Below the pieces are notes generated by a model that was not told the origin of the DNA, did no database searches, and saw only the letters and a list, made by a program, of their open reading frames with translations. Made by a program: the position numbers and the translations under genes. Positions 39,737-48,136 of a DNA stretch of 48,136 bases are shown piece after piece. The stretch is from assembly GCF_024372745.1 (NCBI RefSeq), contig NZ_VOTZ01000020.1, positions 1 to 48,136 of the forward strand. Direction: 5' to 3'. The DNA is from Methanocalculus taiwanensis. Its GTDB lineage: Archaea; Halobacteriota; Methanomicrobia; Methanomicrobiales; Methanocorpusculaceae. Position 1 is the stretch's first letter, and each line of letters starts with the position of its first letter.

Positions 39737-41092
39737 GTGAATCGTTCATTGCCAGAAAAAATGAGACAGATCCCACGAATTATCATCGCTGGCACCCATA
39801 GCGGATGCGGGAAGACGACGATAGCCACCGGGCTGATGGGGGCTCTTGCCGCACGGGGTCTTGTTGTCCAGCCCTTCAAGGTCGGGCCCGACTTCATCGA
39901 TCCGACCCACCATACCGGGATCTGCGGGAGAAGTTCACGGAACCTCGACCCCTTCATGATGGGAAAGGATGAGGTGCTGCGGACCTTCATCTCTGCTTCA
40001 GAGGGTGCAGATATCGCCATCATCGAAGGGGTTATGGGGCTCCATGACGGTGTCGAGGGAACCGCCGAGTCAAGCACTGCCGATGTCGCCAGGATCCTCT
40101 CCTGCCCGGTGATCCTCACCTGTGATGTGAAGGGGATGAGCCGGAGTGTCCATGCGATGATCCTCGGGTACACAACCTATGATCCCAAAGTCTCCTTTGC
40201 GGGCGTTATCTACAACCGCGGGGGATCAGATCACCACCGGGAGATGATCGGAACTGACAGAAATCTGCAATCACTTGGATGGATTCCACGCCGGGACGAA
40301 CTCCAGGTAAAAAGCCGACACCTCGGCCTGATGATGGCCGGTGAAGGAGAGGGGATGCAGGAGAGCAGGAAAATCGTTGAAGAGTGCTGTGATATTGGTA
40401 GGATCATAGAAGCGGCATCCGCTGCCCCCCCGCTCCGTACCATATTCGATGATGAGTGTGAATGCAAACCGCATCTTCGGATCGGCGTTGCGATGGATGC
40501 GGCATTCTGCTTCTATTATACCGAAAACTTCACAAAGCTGAGGAGAGCAGGAGCAGACCTCACATTCTTCTCACCTATCACAGATCCGCTCCCGGATGTG
40601 GATGCACTCTACCTTGGCGGAGGGTATCCCGAACTCCATGCGGCAGCCCTTGAAAAAAGCCCTTGCAGAAACGATATTCGAAAAGCCGCCGATAATGGCC
40701 TTCCGATCTTCGGGGAGTGCGGGGGGCTTATCTATCTCTCCCGCTCGCTGAAGACAGCAGAGGGGAAGTATGCCGGTGTGGGGGCCATCCCGGGAGATAC
40801 TGAGATGATGAACCGTTTCCAGGCACTCGGATACGTGGATGGAATCGTCACAGGAGACTCTTCCCTTCTTCCCGCTAATCTCGGGTTCCGTGGCCATGAG
40901 TTCCATTACTCAGCCCTCTACCCCGATAGCGGGTGCCGGTATGCATTCACCCTCACAAGAGGAAAAGGGATCATGGACGGAAAGGATGGGATCGTCGAGG
41001 GAAATATAACCGCCGGATACACCCATATCTACTTCACGCGGAGATTTGCCGAGGCTTTTATTGCGATGGCAACGAGAAGACAATCAGAATGA
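39737..41092 (+). CDS. cbiA: Cobyrinate a,c-diamide synthase
   Basis: A 451-residue glutamine-dependent amidase that amidates side chains a and c of cobyrinate. The N-terminal ATPase motif is IIAGTHSGCGKTTIATGLMG, followed by KVGPDFIDPTHH. The C-terminal glutaminase has its nucleophile in FGECGGLIYL and the RGHEFHYS-type histidine (GFRGHEFHYSAL). The start is a GTG at 39737, with TTG 39749 or ATG 39761 also possible. A paralogue, CfbB, does the same chemistry in coenzyme F430 synthesis; cobalamin neighbours favour CbiA. Its last nine bases overlap the endoQ gene. Confidence 0.92.
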   Translation: MNRSLPEKMRQIPRIIIAGTHSGCGKTTIATGLMGALAARGLVVQPFKVGPDFIDPTHHTGICGRSSRNLDPFMMGKDEVLRTFISASEGADIAIIEGVMGLHDGVEGTAESSTADVARILSCPVILTCDVKGMSRSVHAMILGYTTYDPKVSFAGVIYNRGGSDHHREMIGTDRNLQSLGWIPRRDELQVKSRHLGLMMAGEGEGMQESRKIVEECCDIGRIIEAASAAPPLRTIFDDECECKPHLRIGVAMDAAFCFYYTENFTKLRRAGADLTFFSPITDPLPDVDALYLGGGYPELHAAALEKSPCRNDIRKAADNGLPIFGECGGLIYLSRSLKTAEGKYAGVGAIPGDTEMMNRFQALGYVDGIVTGDSSLLPANLGFRGHEFHYSALYPDSGCRYAFTLTRGKGIMDGKDGIVEGNITAGYTHIYFTRRFAEAFIAMATRRQSE

Positions 41093-42199
41093 GAACGTCC
41101 CGTACTGCCCGCCGCCGCCCGGATGCAGGGTCACCCTCCCCTCACGGAAGGCGGCGATGGCATCGGCAACGCCCGGATGAACCGATCGGATCTCATCTGT
41201 GGGAAGATGGAGCAGAATAGAGAGCTCATCACCGAACGTTTCGATCAGCTCATCATAGAGGAGAGTGCATTTCTTCGTCCGTGGAGAGCAGGTGCCGAGC
41301 CGGTTTGCGATGATCTCGGCAAGAGGGAGGATATGGATATAGGGAGGGCGTTTTGTAACATTTTTCCCGGAGAGTTCGCGGGCGCGATCCGAGACGCCTT
41401 TCTTGATTCTCCCCTTATCATCCGGACAGCGCCATTTGAGATCAACTGCCTCCTCAAGCGTATACTGGTGGAAGCAGCGGGTGCAGGCGGTCCGGTTGTA
41501 CTTGCCTTCTTCGGGGAAGAACCCGATATTCATCAGGATCCGGCCCTCCCGTATCGCCGATAGGAGGGAAGATACATCCATTCTCTGCAGATCAAGGATG
41601 GTGCATTCACGGCCGAGCTTCTCCGGGACGGGGCTGTGGGCATCCGAGTTGGTGAGGAACGGGATTTTCGCAAGCTCTTCAATCCCGGCACCATCACGGC
41701 TGTCTGCCGAGAGGCCGAGCTCAAGAAAAGAGACCTCTTCGTCACCATAGCAGTCAGCAAGCGAAGAAAATGCGGCATAGATCGATCGCCACGGCGTGAA
41801 GGCATGGGCAGGTCCGATAAACCCACCTGCCTCATGGACAATTTTCGCAATCGCCTCTCCCTTCAGCCGGATATGCGGCCGACCCGCTGTTTCAAGGTGG
41901 GAACAAAACGGAGTGAATGACTCCTGCATTACTGCAAATGAGTCAGGAGTCTCTGCTGCAATCAGGTGGTGGACCCGGTTCTCATCCTCTACCTCGGTTG
42001 TGGGGAGGATGATGATACCAGAGTCATTTGAAACATCCTCCCACATCTGCCGCCATGTTGGGTGAAGTGCATCCCCGGTCCCGATTGCAGCAATCCCTTT
42101 CGTTTGACATCCCTTGAGGATACGTTCAGGAACCATATCCTTCGACGTTGCCATCGAAAAACAGGAGTGGATATGGATATCGGCTGCAATCCCTGCCAT
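41084..42199 (-). CDS. Endonuclease Q family PHP-domain DNA repair nuclease
   Basis: A 371-residue protein of the EndoQ family, which nicks DNA next to deaminated bases such as uracil and hypoxanthine. The PHP metal-binding start is ADIHIHSCFSMATSKDMVPE, followed by the GTGDALHP motif. Other metal-site segments are TEVEDENRVHHL and FLTNSDAHSPV. A zinc-finger-like segment CTRCFHQYTLEEAVDLKWRC is present near 240-260. It is the last gene of the replication and translation cluster, two bases after the PAC2 gene. Confidence 0.88.
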   Translation of the reverse strand: MAGIAADIHIHSCFSMATSKDMVPERILKGCQTKGIAAIGTGDALHPTWRQMWEDVSNDSGIIILPTTEVEDENRVHHLIAAETPDSFAVMQESFTPFCSHLETAGRPHIRLKGEAIAKIVHEAGGFIGPAHAFTPWRSIYAAFSSLADCYGDEEVSFLELGLSADSRDGAGIEELAKIPFLTNSDAHSPVPEKLGRECTILDLQRMDVSSLLSAIREGRILMNIGFFPEEGKYNRTACTRCFHQYTLEEAVDLKWRCPDDKGRIKKGVSDRARELSGKNVTKRPPYIHILPLAEIIANRLGTCSPRTKKCTLLYDELIETFGDELSILLHLPTDEIRSVHPGVADAIAAFREGRVTLHPGGGGQYGTFSF

Positions 42200-42201
42200 A
42201 T

Positions 42202-42951
42202 CTATCCGATATAGGAGAGATCTTCCTGCTCGCGATCCTGCTCGGACTCTTTCAGCTTTTCCAGCGCTCCTTCAAGTTCCGCTGCGGTCTCCTGAAGGCG
42301 TGAGGGATCGATATCGATGCCGATCATCTGTGAGAGGACCGAGAGGACAGAACCGGCACTAATCGGATCGACCAGATATCCTGACGTCTCACCAAGGAGC
42401 GCAACACCCTCCATACCACGAATTGCTCCAAGGCCGATAAGAAGGCCGGCAGCCCCGATGATCCCACCGGGGGGCTCTTCCTGTGCAAATACCGCACCGG
42501 CATTTACCGCATCCTCGATCAACTCCGGCCGATCAGCTGCACAGAGGACCCGGGGTTCATCGACAAGCCGCCCGACACCATATCCGCCAAGAGTATAGAT
42601 CCGTGTGACCCCAAACAGTTCAGCGAGATTGAGATATTCTTCAGTGAGGATATAGTGCCCCTCTGGGGAGGTGCTCTGGCAGTCGCCTGTCAGAAGAAGT
42701 AGCGGGGGTTCTGTCTTCACCAGGTAGAGCTCGTTTTTTGGGAGATTGACCACACCCTCCTTATTAATAAATACCTGCGGGGGAAAGTGGTGCGAGATGA
42801 TCCTGGCAAGGAGGACGCCATCCAGCTCATCAACAATATGGTCGGCTACAAGCTTGCCGACGTGGCCGACACCGGGTAGGCCCTCGATCAAAATCGAAGC
42901 CCTGTAATCATCTGTCTTTTCAACAGCATAGGAGATTGTTACCGGATCCAT
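42202..42951 (-). CDS. PAC2 family (proteasome assembly chaperone-like) protein
   Basis: A 249-residue protein of the PAC2 family. Archaeal members are thought to act as proteasome assembly factors. Typical segments are ILIEGLPGVGHVGKLVADHIV, LLLTGDCQSTSPEGHYIL and RGMEGVALLGETSGYLVDP. I set the start at ATG 42951 (MDPVTISYAVEK): a longer reading from 43044 only reads the nop10 gene in the wrong frame. It overlaps nop10 by 13 bases. A coiled-coil-like tail rich in Glu ends the protein. Confidence 0.9.
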   Translation of the reverse strand: MDPVTISYAVEKTDDYRASILIEGLPGVGHVGKLVADHIVDELDGVLLARIISHHFPPQVFINKEGVVNLPKNELYLVKTEPPLLLLTGDCQSTSPEGHYILTEEYLNLAELFGVTRIYTLGGYGVGRLVDEPRVLCAADRPELIEDAVNAGAVFAQEEPPGGIIGAAGLLIGLGAIRGMEGVALLGETSGYLVDPISAGSVLSVLSQMIGIDIDPSRLQETAAELEGALEKLKESEQDREQEDLSYIG

Positions 42952-43100
42952 CTTCGCATCTGCCTCCTGTACTTTCCATATCGATCCTGCGGAGAGAAAC
43001 GTGGCGGGTGAACCGGCTTTGTCGGTCTTCCGCAGACCTTGCATTGTTGAGAAAGAGTATAGGTGCCATCTTCAGTGCACCGTCTCATCCGGCCTCTCAT
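42939..43100 (-). CDS. nop10: H/ACA ribonucleoprotein protein Nop10
   Basis: A 53-residue H/ACA RNP component for pseudouridine formation in rRNA. The sequence reads MRGRMRRCTEDGTYTLSQQC, then KVCGRPTKPVHPPRFSPQDR, then YGKYRRQMRRWIR. The family ends PPRFSPxDRYGKYRR are exact. The usual zinc site has four cysteines; only Cys8, Cys20 and Cys23 are seen, as in archaeal forms with a reduced site. It lies between aIF2-alpha and PAC2, its usual archaeal position. Confidence 0.95.
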   Translation of the reverse strand: MRGRMRRCTEDGTYTLSQQCKVCGRPTKPVHPPRFSPQDRYGKYRRQMRRWIR

Positions 43101-43110
43101 AGTAACCGGA

Positions 43111-43884
43111 TTATTTCTGTTTTCGGATCAGTTTTCCGGATCCGCCAGCCCGCTCGACGACACCAATCGTATTCGCCGCGACCTTTTCGATGGCTTTCTC
43201 TGCCGATTTGTAGTCCGGGGCGGTTACTTTGATCTGGTACTGGGGAGCTCCAAGATAGGTGATCTCAACTTCAACTCCCGGGATCTTTGCCTCGGCACTT
43301 CTGAGTGCCCTCCTGATTACATTGACTCCATCAGGCTTATCAGACATCATATCAATGATTCCGGAGATTGTCACCTTCTGAACCTTGACATTATCTGTTG
43401 CAACGACCATCAGCGCCTTGTTAACCTCATCGGAAAAGTCAAATCGGGTAAGTACTTCCTCACCTACAACGACAAGATCTTCAAAGAACGGATATATCAT
43501 CGTATATTCGGAACGGAGCGCTTCGATGATCCTTGCGGGATCGATTGCAGCAACTTCAGCCGCAAATCCTATCCATTTATACGCCTTCTGTTCGTTCTTC
43601 CATTCCTGGATCTTCTCACGCCGCTGATGATCGTTGACATCCTTTAAGGAGAGGTCAATATGCCCGCGTGAGGTGTCGACATGAAGGACTTTGCAAACAA
43701 CCTTCTGCCCTTCACGAATATAGTCTCGAATATATTTGATCCACCCACGCGCGATCTCGGAGATCGGAATGAGACCCTGGCGTCCTTCATATTCATCCAG
43801 TGTAACAAACGCTGCAAAGTCCTTTACATCAACGACGGTGCAGACGACCAGTTCTCCATCTTCGGGCCAGTACCTCTCGCTCAT
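43111..43884 (-). CDS. eif2a: Translation initiation factor aIF2 alpha subunit
   Basis: A 257-residue alpha subunit of the aIF2 trimer that brings initiator tRNA to the small ribosomal subunit. The N-terminal S1 domain reads GELVVCTVVDVKDFAAFVTL and GLIPISEIARGWIKYIRDYI. A helical domain and a C-terminal alpha-beta domain (EVEITYLGAPQYQIKVTAPD) follow. I chose ATG 43884 (MSERYWPEDG), with GAGTGA upstream; a TTG at 43899 would overlap rps27e. Confidence 0.95.
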   Translation of the reverse strand: MSERYWPEDGELVVCTVVDVKDFAAFVTLDEYEGRQGLIPISEIARGWIKYIRDYIREGQKVVCKVLHVDTSRGHIDLSLKDVNDHQRREKIQEWKNEQKAYKWIGFAAEVAAIDPARIIEALRSEYTMIYPFFEDLVVVGEEVLTRFDFSDEVNKALMVVATDNVKVQKVTISGIIDMMSDKPDGVNVIRRALRSAEAKIPGVEVEITYLGAPQYQIKVTAPDYKSAEKAIEKVAANTIGVVERAGGSGKLIRKQK

Positions 43885-43891
43885 CAGATAA

Positions 43892-44080
43892 TCACTCAAA
43901 CTGTGATACGATCTCAGCCTTTATCAGTGCTTTGCCGCCGGTTGTCTCTGCCAGTACCGTCCCACAGACGATGCAGTCGACGACGGTGCTTGCCTTCTCA
44001 AAGATGATCTGTTCATTTTCGCAGTCAGGGCACTTTACTTTGACAAAACTGCTTCTGTTCTCACGATTTAACACTACCAT
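43892..44080 (-). CDS. rps27e: 30S ribosomal protein S27e
   Basis: A 62-residue small-subunit protein with a C4 zinc finger: CPDC (17-20) and CIVC (36-39). The sequence FVKVKCPDCENEQIIFEKAS is typical. It sits between rpl44e and aIF2-alpha, the conserved archaeal order, with gaps of six and seven bases. Confidence 0.96.
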   Translation of the reverse strand: MVVLNRENRSSFVKVKCPDCENEQIIFEKASTVVDCIVCGTVLAETTGGKALIKAEIVSQFE

Positions 44081-44086
44081 TAATAC

Positions 44087-44365
44087 TCACTCCGTCAGCT
44101 CGAATTTTGCAATTCTGTACCCTTTCCTGAGATGGGCTTTTTTGCAGGTTTTGCAGCGGTATCGGACATTAATCTTCTTTGTTGGTTTATCGCCACCCGG
44201 AACCTTGCTGAACTTGCCCATATTTCCAACACGGGATCTCCGTGCCTTTTCGCGGTCGATCCAGTGAAGACCTGTGGTTTTTCCTTTCTTCACTTTCTCG
44301 ATCTCATGTTCCGTGTGTGTCCGGCAGAACGGACAATATGTGTTGAATTTTGCTGGTCTTTTCAT
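44087..44365 (-). CDS. rpl44e: 50S ribosomal protein L44e
   Basis: A 92-residue large-subunit protein with a zinc finger: CPFC (11-14) and CKTC (71-74). Typical segments are FNTYCPFCRTHTEHEIEKVKKGK and the basic C-terminus CRTCKKAHLRKG-like, here CKTCKKAHLRKGYRIAKFE. Located 37 bases below the GINS gene on the same strand. Confidence 0.96.
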   Translation of the reverse strand: MKRPAKFNTYCPFCRTHTEHEIEKVKKGKTTGLHWIDREKARRSRVGNMGKFSKVPGGDKPTKKINVRYRCKTCKKAHLRKGYRIAKFELTE

Positions 44366-44402
44366 GAAAAATACCTCTGTTTCAGGAACCCGAATACCAT
44401 AT

Positions 44403-45020
44403 TTATTTGCGAATTCTTATATTTAAGGCTATGTTGCGGTCACAGAGGACAGTCGCATTCGGCGAGGGGAGATATATGACATCCTCGTTCTGAAGCGCAT
44501 AGGTCCTGCCGTCAATCCCCATGAATGGCTCAATCGGGGCTATAAGCCGGATCAGGCTCAGGCCCCGTGGGGCAACATCATCCTCAGCCTCTTCCTCATG
44601 CTCCGGGATCTCGGTCTCAACGATAAGCGTGGGTTTTCTGGAGCGGGGATCGATCAGCTCTGCCCGTGCATGCTGGACAGCTTTTGCAACGCTGTCAAAG
44701 AGCGCCTGCTCCTCGGCAATCATCATCCGGCGCACCTCACGATCGATGGTATCGCCGTTCCCTTTTGCAAGTGCCAGTTCGATGATCCTGCCGGTCCGGA
44801 TCGAAAAGATCTCCTGGATATATGATTTAAAACTCTCAACCTGGCGGATCATATCCTGCGAACGATCAGAGAGCGGATCGCCTGAGTCATAGAGTTCCTT
44901 ATACATCAGTTCGATCTCCTCATGCACCTTTACATAGAGATCCGGGGGTATCTCGGTCAGGACACCGCTAGCACGTTCGTCAAAGAGGATGGACCTGACA
45001 CGGTCAAACGAGATGGTCAT
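44403..45020 (-). CDS. Archaeal GINS complex subunit
   Basis: A 205-residue subunit of the replicative helicase cofactor GINS, in the Gins51-like (Sld5/Psf1) arrangement: an N-terminal helical domain (about 1-120), an acidic linker (EHEEEAEDDVAP), and a small C-terminal beta domain (VLCDRNIALNIRIRK at the end, with YALQNEDVIYLPSPNA before it). It overlaps priS by four bases (ATGA), an archaeal pairing that links primase and helicase at the fork. Confidence 0.88.
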   Translation of the reverse strand: MTISFDRVRSILFDERASGVLTEIPPDLYVKVHEEIELMYKELYDSGDPLSDRSQDMIRQVESFKSYIQEIFSIRTGRIIELALAKGNGDTIDREVRRMMIAEEQALFDSVAKAVQHARAELIDPRSRKPTLIVETEIPEHEEEAEDDVAPRGLSLIRLIAPIEPFMGIDGRTYALQNEDVIYLPSPNATVLCDRNIALNIRIRK

Positions 45021-46174
45021 CCAAAACCTCCTTCAAAATCAGCTATTCCACGTGCACAGAGGAAAACCCCCAGCGCCTCGGGGACGGTATTGACCCCTTT
45101 TGAGATGGTGTACGTATTCCCGAGGATCGGCATCGTCGTCTCAAATGACGAGTTGATCCGGACCGGCCGCTCTGAAAAGACGACAGCATCGATCAATGGG
45201 TCGAAGCTGTCGAGATCGCGGAGATCAAGGGGAGTGACAAGGAAACCGCTTCCCCCATGGAGAGACGAAGGGTGGCGGATCAGCCGCTTGATATCCGTTG
45301 TCACCGGTTCGTCGGCCAGAACTGCCCGGTTACGGATATGTTTTGTCAGGAGACTGTCTGTATCCTCAAACATCGCCTGGATCACACGATCATGGAGAGA
45401 GGGCCGGTAATCGCCAGCCTCAACAGATCGTATCATCCGATCAAGCCTTTTCTGGAATTCGACAGCACCAGATGCTGAAACCCCTTTGACAGAAGAGAGA
45501 GCTTTAACCTGATCATCGGCTGGGAGAACCCGGATTTCCGCAAGCGTTGCCTTGATCGCATCCTTCAGCCTAAGCCTCCAGCCACGGTCGGAGCGATCCG
45601 GATCAGCGAGATGTACAGATGGCGATAGCCCGGTTCCGCAGACATAATTGACAAGCTCGCGCCGCTCGCCGCTCTTCCATGATCGCATTGCGAGCGAATG
45701 CAGGTGGATATGATATCCCCGTCCTCCTGAGAAGACGATGGAGAGATCTTTTGCAGGATCGACCCCACATTCACTGGTGAGCATATCGATCAGTTTGAAG
45801 AGCTCTTCTTTCACACGGGAGAGCATCCGATCATAGGGGCCGCGCATAATATGATCGGCATCGAGATCGAAGATAACATCAGCTCCGCTCCACCCCTTAT
45901 CATCCATCGTCGGGGCTGCAGGGTGCTCGTAATAGGCAGTTGAGTAGTAGACATGGGCAGGAGTCATCGACCCGAGGTACGAAAAGAGTTCGTCTTTTGA
46001 TGGAAAGGAGAGATGCCGCCGCATACCAGGAGTATTTCGTGTACCAAAGAACATGAACCCCCACTCCCGTGAATCGAGCGCCTCCGGTACCCGCAGGGGA
46101 GCGGTCATCTTCAGTGAACCGGAATAATAGTCAGAGAACCGGTTTCTGAGGAACTCAACAGTTGCAGGTTTCAT
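45017..46174 (-). CDS. priS: DNA primase small (catalytic) subunit
   Basis: A 385-residue catalytic subunit of archaeal-eukaryotic primase. The metal-binding pair is in VIFDLDADH (Asp103, Asp105), and the SGGRGYHIH motif (149-157) is intact. The N-terminal YYSGSL and RREWGF-like segment (here SREWGFMFFG) are typical. It overlaps elp3 by four bases upstream and the GINS gene by four bases downstream. The large subunit is not in the window. Confidence 0.96.
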   Translation of the reverse strand: MKPATVEFLRNRFSDYYSGSLKMTAPLRVPEALDSREWGFMFFGTRNTPGMRRHLSFPSKDELFSYLGSMTPAHVYYSTAYYEHPAAPTMDDKGWSGADVIFDLDADHIMRGPYDRMLSRVKEELFKLIDMLTSECGVDPAKDLSIVFSGGRGYHIHLHSLAMRSWKSGERRELVNYVCGTGLSPSVHLADPDRSDRGWRLRLKDAIKATLAEIRVLPADDQVKALSSVKGVSASGAVEFQKRLDRMIRSVEAGDYRPSLHDRVIQAMFEDTDSLLTKHIRNRAVLADEPVTTDIKRLIRHPSSLHGGSGFLVTPLDLRDLDSFDPLIDAVVFSERPVRINSSFETTMPILGNTYTISKGVNTVPEALGVFLCARGIADFEGGFG

Positions 46175-47739
46175 GACAGCCTCTTCAGCATATATGGTCC
46201 TTTTCGTACATAGCCCTGTTTACCATAATAGGGGCGAACGCCGATGCCGCTCATCACCGCAACAGTTGAATAACCTCCATATCGGGCCGTCTCCTCTGCC
46301 TCCTCAAGGAGAAGTTTACCATATGAGCTGTGCTGCCGCTCACTGCCTGTTGGATCACGTGATATCGGGACGATACTCCCGTACACATGTAGTTCGCGGA
46401 TGAGGGCAGCACCCTCAAGTTCAGGTGAGAAGACAGAACCTGGGAATCTGAGCCTTACAAATCCGATAAGGGAGTCTCCCGCCTCTGCCTGGATGAAGAA
46501 CTCGCGACCCCCGCAGCAGTCATACCCAATCGTTCTAACGCTGCCTGTATCCAGGCTTGGGCTCCGCCCGATCTCCCGGCACCGGATACATCGGCATCGC
46601 TTACCAGCGGCTTCAAGATACTTCTGTGCGAGCTGACGGAAGTTACCATGGCGTGAACCGGCGACGATCAGCTTTGCCGGGATATCACGCTGGATCCGCT
46701 GGAGCCTCGTATACTCAGGAAGCTGCTCCTTGCCATATGCCACAAGTGCAATCAGCTCCTCCTCATCATAAGGGAGATATTCTCCGCGATTGTAGAGCTC
46801 CTCGATCTCTGATCCCGGAGTAACAAGCGTCGGATAGATCTTCAGAAAATCCGGCCGGAAGCTGGGATCGGAGTAGAGCCTGCAAAACATTTCCCGGTCC
46901 TTTGCGATATCGCTTCCAGGGAGGTTCGGCATCACATGGAACCCGACCTTCAGCCCTGCATCCCGGAGGAGGCGGTTGGCTTCGATTGAATCTTCGACAG
47001 TGTGGCCACGCCGGTTATATAACAGGATCTCATCAAGGAGGTGCTGGACACCGATCTCCACTTTCGTCACCCCGAGGGAGAGCATCTTTTCAATATGCTC
47101 GCGCCTGCACCAGTCCGGCCGGGTCTCAAATGTAATTGCGATGCACCGTACCGCCGCGGACTCGTTAGCGAGTGCAGCCTCTTCATACCCGTAGTCTACC
47201 GAAGATCGATCCGGAAAGTCATTCATCGCCCTGAGACATTGGGTGATAACATATTCCTGGTATGCCGGATCCCGGGCTGTGATCGTCCCGCCCATCACGA
47301 TCAGCTCCGCCTTGTCGACATGATGGCCAAGGAGGCGAAACTGGGAGAGACGGGCATGTACCTGTTCATACGGGTCATACCCGTGTTCACGGCCCCGGAG
47401 GGCCGCTGGCTCCTCTCCCGTATAGCTCTGGGGGGACTGGAAGAGATGCTCAGGCCCTCCTGGGCAGGGGAGGCAGATACCATGGGGGCAGGGATGCGGC
47501 GATGTCATCACCGCTATCGGAGCGACCCCGGAGAGGGTCCGGGTTGGCTTTACCTGAAGAATACGCCGAAGGTGCTCCCGTTCATGCGGCTCTGCTGCAA
47601 GGAGGATGGCAGAGTTTTTTGGAAATGCAGATAGCTGGAATTCCCGGCAGACAGAGAGCTTGATCCTCTGGATATCATCAGGAGTATCTGAAGAAGAAAG
47701 CCGGGAGATGATCTCCCGGAAAGCGGTATAATCATCCAT
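46171..47739 (-). CDS. elp3: tRNA uridine(34) acetyltransferase Elp3
   Basis: A 522-residue radical SAM and acetyltransferase enzyme that makes carboxymethyl-type modifications on wobble uridine of tRNA. The cluster cysteines are in PCPHGICLPCPGG (Cys84, Cys89, Cys92). The radical SAM core includes FETRPDWC and EIGVQHLLDEIL. The C-terminal GNAT domain (about 410-522) has SSYGKLLLEEAEETARYGG and ends with YYGKQGYVRKGPYMLK. It overlaps priS by four bases and lies seven bases after the UPF0058 gene. Confidence 0.96.
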   Translation of the reverse strand: MDDYTAFREIISRLSSSDTPDDIQRIKLSVCREFQLSAFPKNSAILLAAEPHEREHLRRILQVKPTRTLSGVAPIAVMTSPHPCPHGICLPCPGGPEHLFQSPQSYTGEEPAALRGREHGYDPYEQVHARLSQFRLLGHHVDKAELIVMGGTITARDPAYQEYVITQCLRAMNDFPDRSSVDYGYEEAALANESAAVRCIAITFETRPDWCRREHIEKMLSLGVTKVEIGVQHLLDEILLYNRRGHTVEDSIEANRLLRDAGLKVGFHVMPNLPGSDIAKDREMFCRLYSDPSFRPDFLKIYPTLVTPGSEIEELYNRGEYLPYDEEELIALVAYGKEQLPEYTRLQRIQRDIPAKLIVAGSRHGNFRQLAQKYLEAAGKRCRCIRCREIGRSPSLDTGSVRTIGYDCCGGREFFIQAEAGDSLIGFVRLRFPGSVFSPELEGAALIRELHVYGSIVPISRDPTGSERQHSSYGKLLLEEAEETARYGGYSTVAVMSGIGVRPYYGKQGYVRKGPYMLKRLS

Positions 47740-47746
47740 GATAGGA

Positions 47747-48022
47747 TCAGTTTTTAATCAGGACAGAAGTAGCAGATTTTGTATGGTATTCCGGCCGGAT
47801 GGAGCCGGGATGCTCATGAATCCGCTCGACTATCTCTTCAGCAAGCGTCAGGAGCGCTTCTTTATGTGAATTTTTATTCTTGTGAATATGAACAGGGGAG
47901 ATAAGAAGAGAGTCGTACTTTTGAGTCGATACAGCGTCGCCGGTCATGGTTTCATAGTACTTCTTTACGGTAACCATGAGCATGTGTAAATGAATGAGTT
48001 CTTCTTTCTGGTAACGTAACAA
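47747..48022 (-). CDS. UPF0058 family protein
   Basis: A small archaeal protein of unknown function, about 91 residues and mostly helical (KEELIHLHMLMVTVKKYYE at the start, KEALLTLAEEIVERIHEH near the end). I chose the TTG at 48022 (LLRYQKEEL), since family members start just before the KEELI segment. A longer reading to 48103 would run into the ribosome binding site of the divergent gene. It leads the elp3-priS-GINS unit. Confidence 0.82.
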   Translation of the reverse strand: MLRYQKEELIHLHMLMVTVKKYYETMTGDAVSTQKYDSLLISPVHIHKNKNSHKEALLTLAEEIVERIHEHPGSIRPEYHTKSATSVLIKN

Positions 48023-48087
48023 ATCTTCTGTAAAAATTAAATTGGCCCTGCAGCCTACCATTGTTTGCAGAAAGGAGACACAGGGCC

Positions 48088-48136
48088 ATGGATACCTATG
48101 CATTTATCGAAGATTATCTTTCCGATAATCAGAATG
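48088..48136 (+). CDS. Start of a gene running off the right edge (unidentified)
   Basis: An open frame starts at ATG 48088 with AAAGGAG about ten bases upstream and reads MDTYAFIEDYLSDNQN to the window end. It diverges from the UPF0058 gene with 65 bases between the starts. Only 16 residues are visible, too few to identify it. Confidence 0.55.
   Translation, partial: MDTYAFIEDYLSDNQN

Noticed and set aside
43063-43647. A 194-codon plus-strand frame opposite aIF2-alpha and nop10
   Set aside because: Both minus-strand genes have clear family motifs, and this frame has none.

Overview
The window is chromosomal DNA of a methanogenic euryarchaeon, most likely of the order Methanomicrobiales. 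I see split RNA polymerase subunits (B''/B' and A'/A''), archaeal translation and replication genes (L30e, L44e, S27e, aIF2-alpha, Nop10, GINS, PriS), a geranylgeranyl reductase for archaeal lipids, anaerobic cobalamin synthesis and formate dehydrogenase maturation (FdhD). The order-level call is inference from gene content and sorting; I could not run a phylogeny. Coding density is high and no gap above 300 bases lacks a gene or tRNA.

Layout. 1-5530 (minus): the 5' part of a PAS-repeat sensor with a near-identical internal tandem repeat, a REC-PAS4-histidine kinase, then cca and thpR. 5670-12242 (plus): a glutaredoxin, an anaerobic ribonucleotide reductase (nrdD) interrupted by a 479-residue intein, and a long gene joining a PP-loop/PAPS-reductase-like protein to a cysteine desulfurase. 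fdhD overlaps it convergently. 13019-21372 (minus): the RNA polymerase operon rpoH-rpoB2-rpoB1-rpoA1-rpoA2-rpl30e-nusA, with a tRNA-Lys upstream. 21740-30804: assorted housekeeping genes, including a PsiE-like membrane protein, a response regulator with a roadblock protein, tRNA-Pro, DUF89, NfeD with stomatin, GNAT, an S2P-type protease, rnhB, a TrkA-type protein, and a ferredoxin with geranylgeranyl reductase.

30860-41092: a cobalamin block. cbiT-L-F-G-H-C-D-E is on the plus strand and converges on a cobalt transporter operon, cbiM-N-Q-O, on the minus strand. cbiA diverges from cbiM across a short region holding a perfect inverted repeat. 41084-48022 (minus): an archaeal information-processing cluster, read as UPF0058, elp3, priS, GINS, rpl44e, rps27e, aIF2-alpha, nop10, PAC2 and endoQ. 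A new plus-strand gene starts at the right edge.

Points that stand out: the nrdD intein; an NrdD C-terminus without a visible glycyl-radical motif or zinc cysteines; a palindrome just below the TATA-like element of the glutaredoxin-nrdD unit; the PP-loop/desulfurase fusion, which has a strong internal ribosome binding site before its desulfurase half and touches fdhD, whose product is a known desulfurase partner; and the inverted repeat between the cobalt transporter and cbiA. Neither tRNA gene encodes its CCA end, in keeping with the cca gene. I did not find a clear new defence or mobile system; the intein is the only selfish element recognised.
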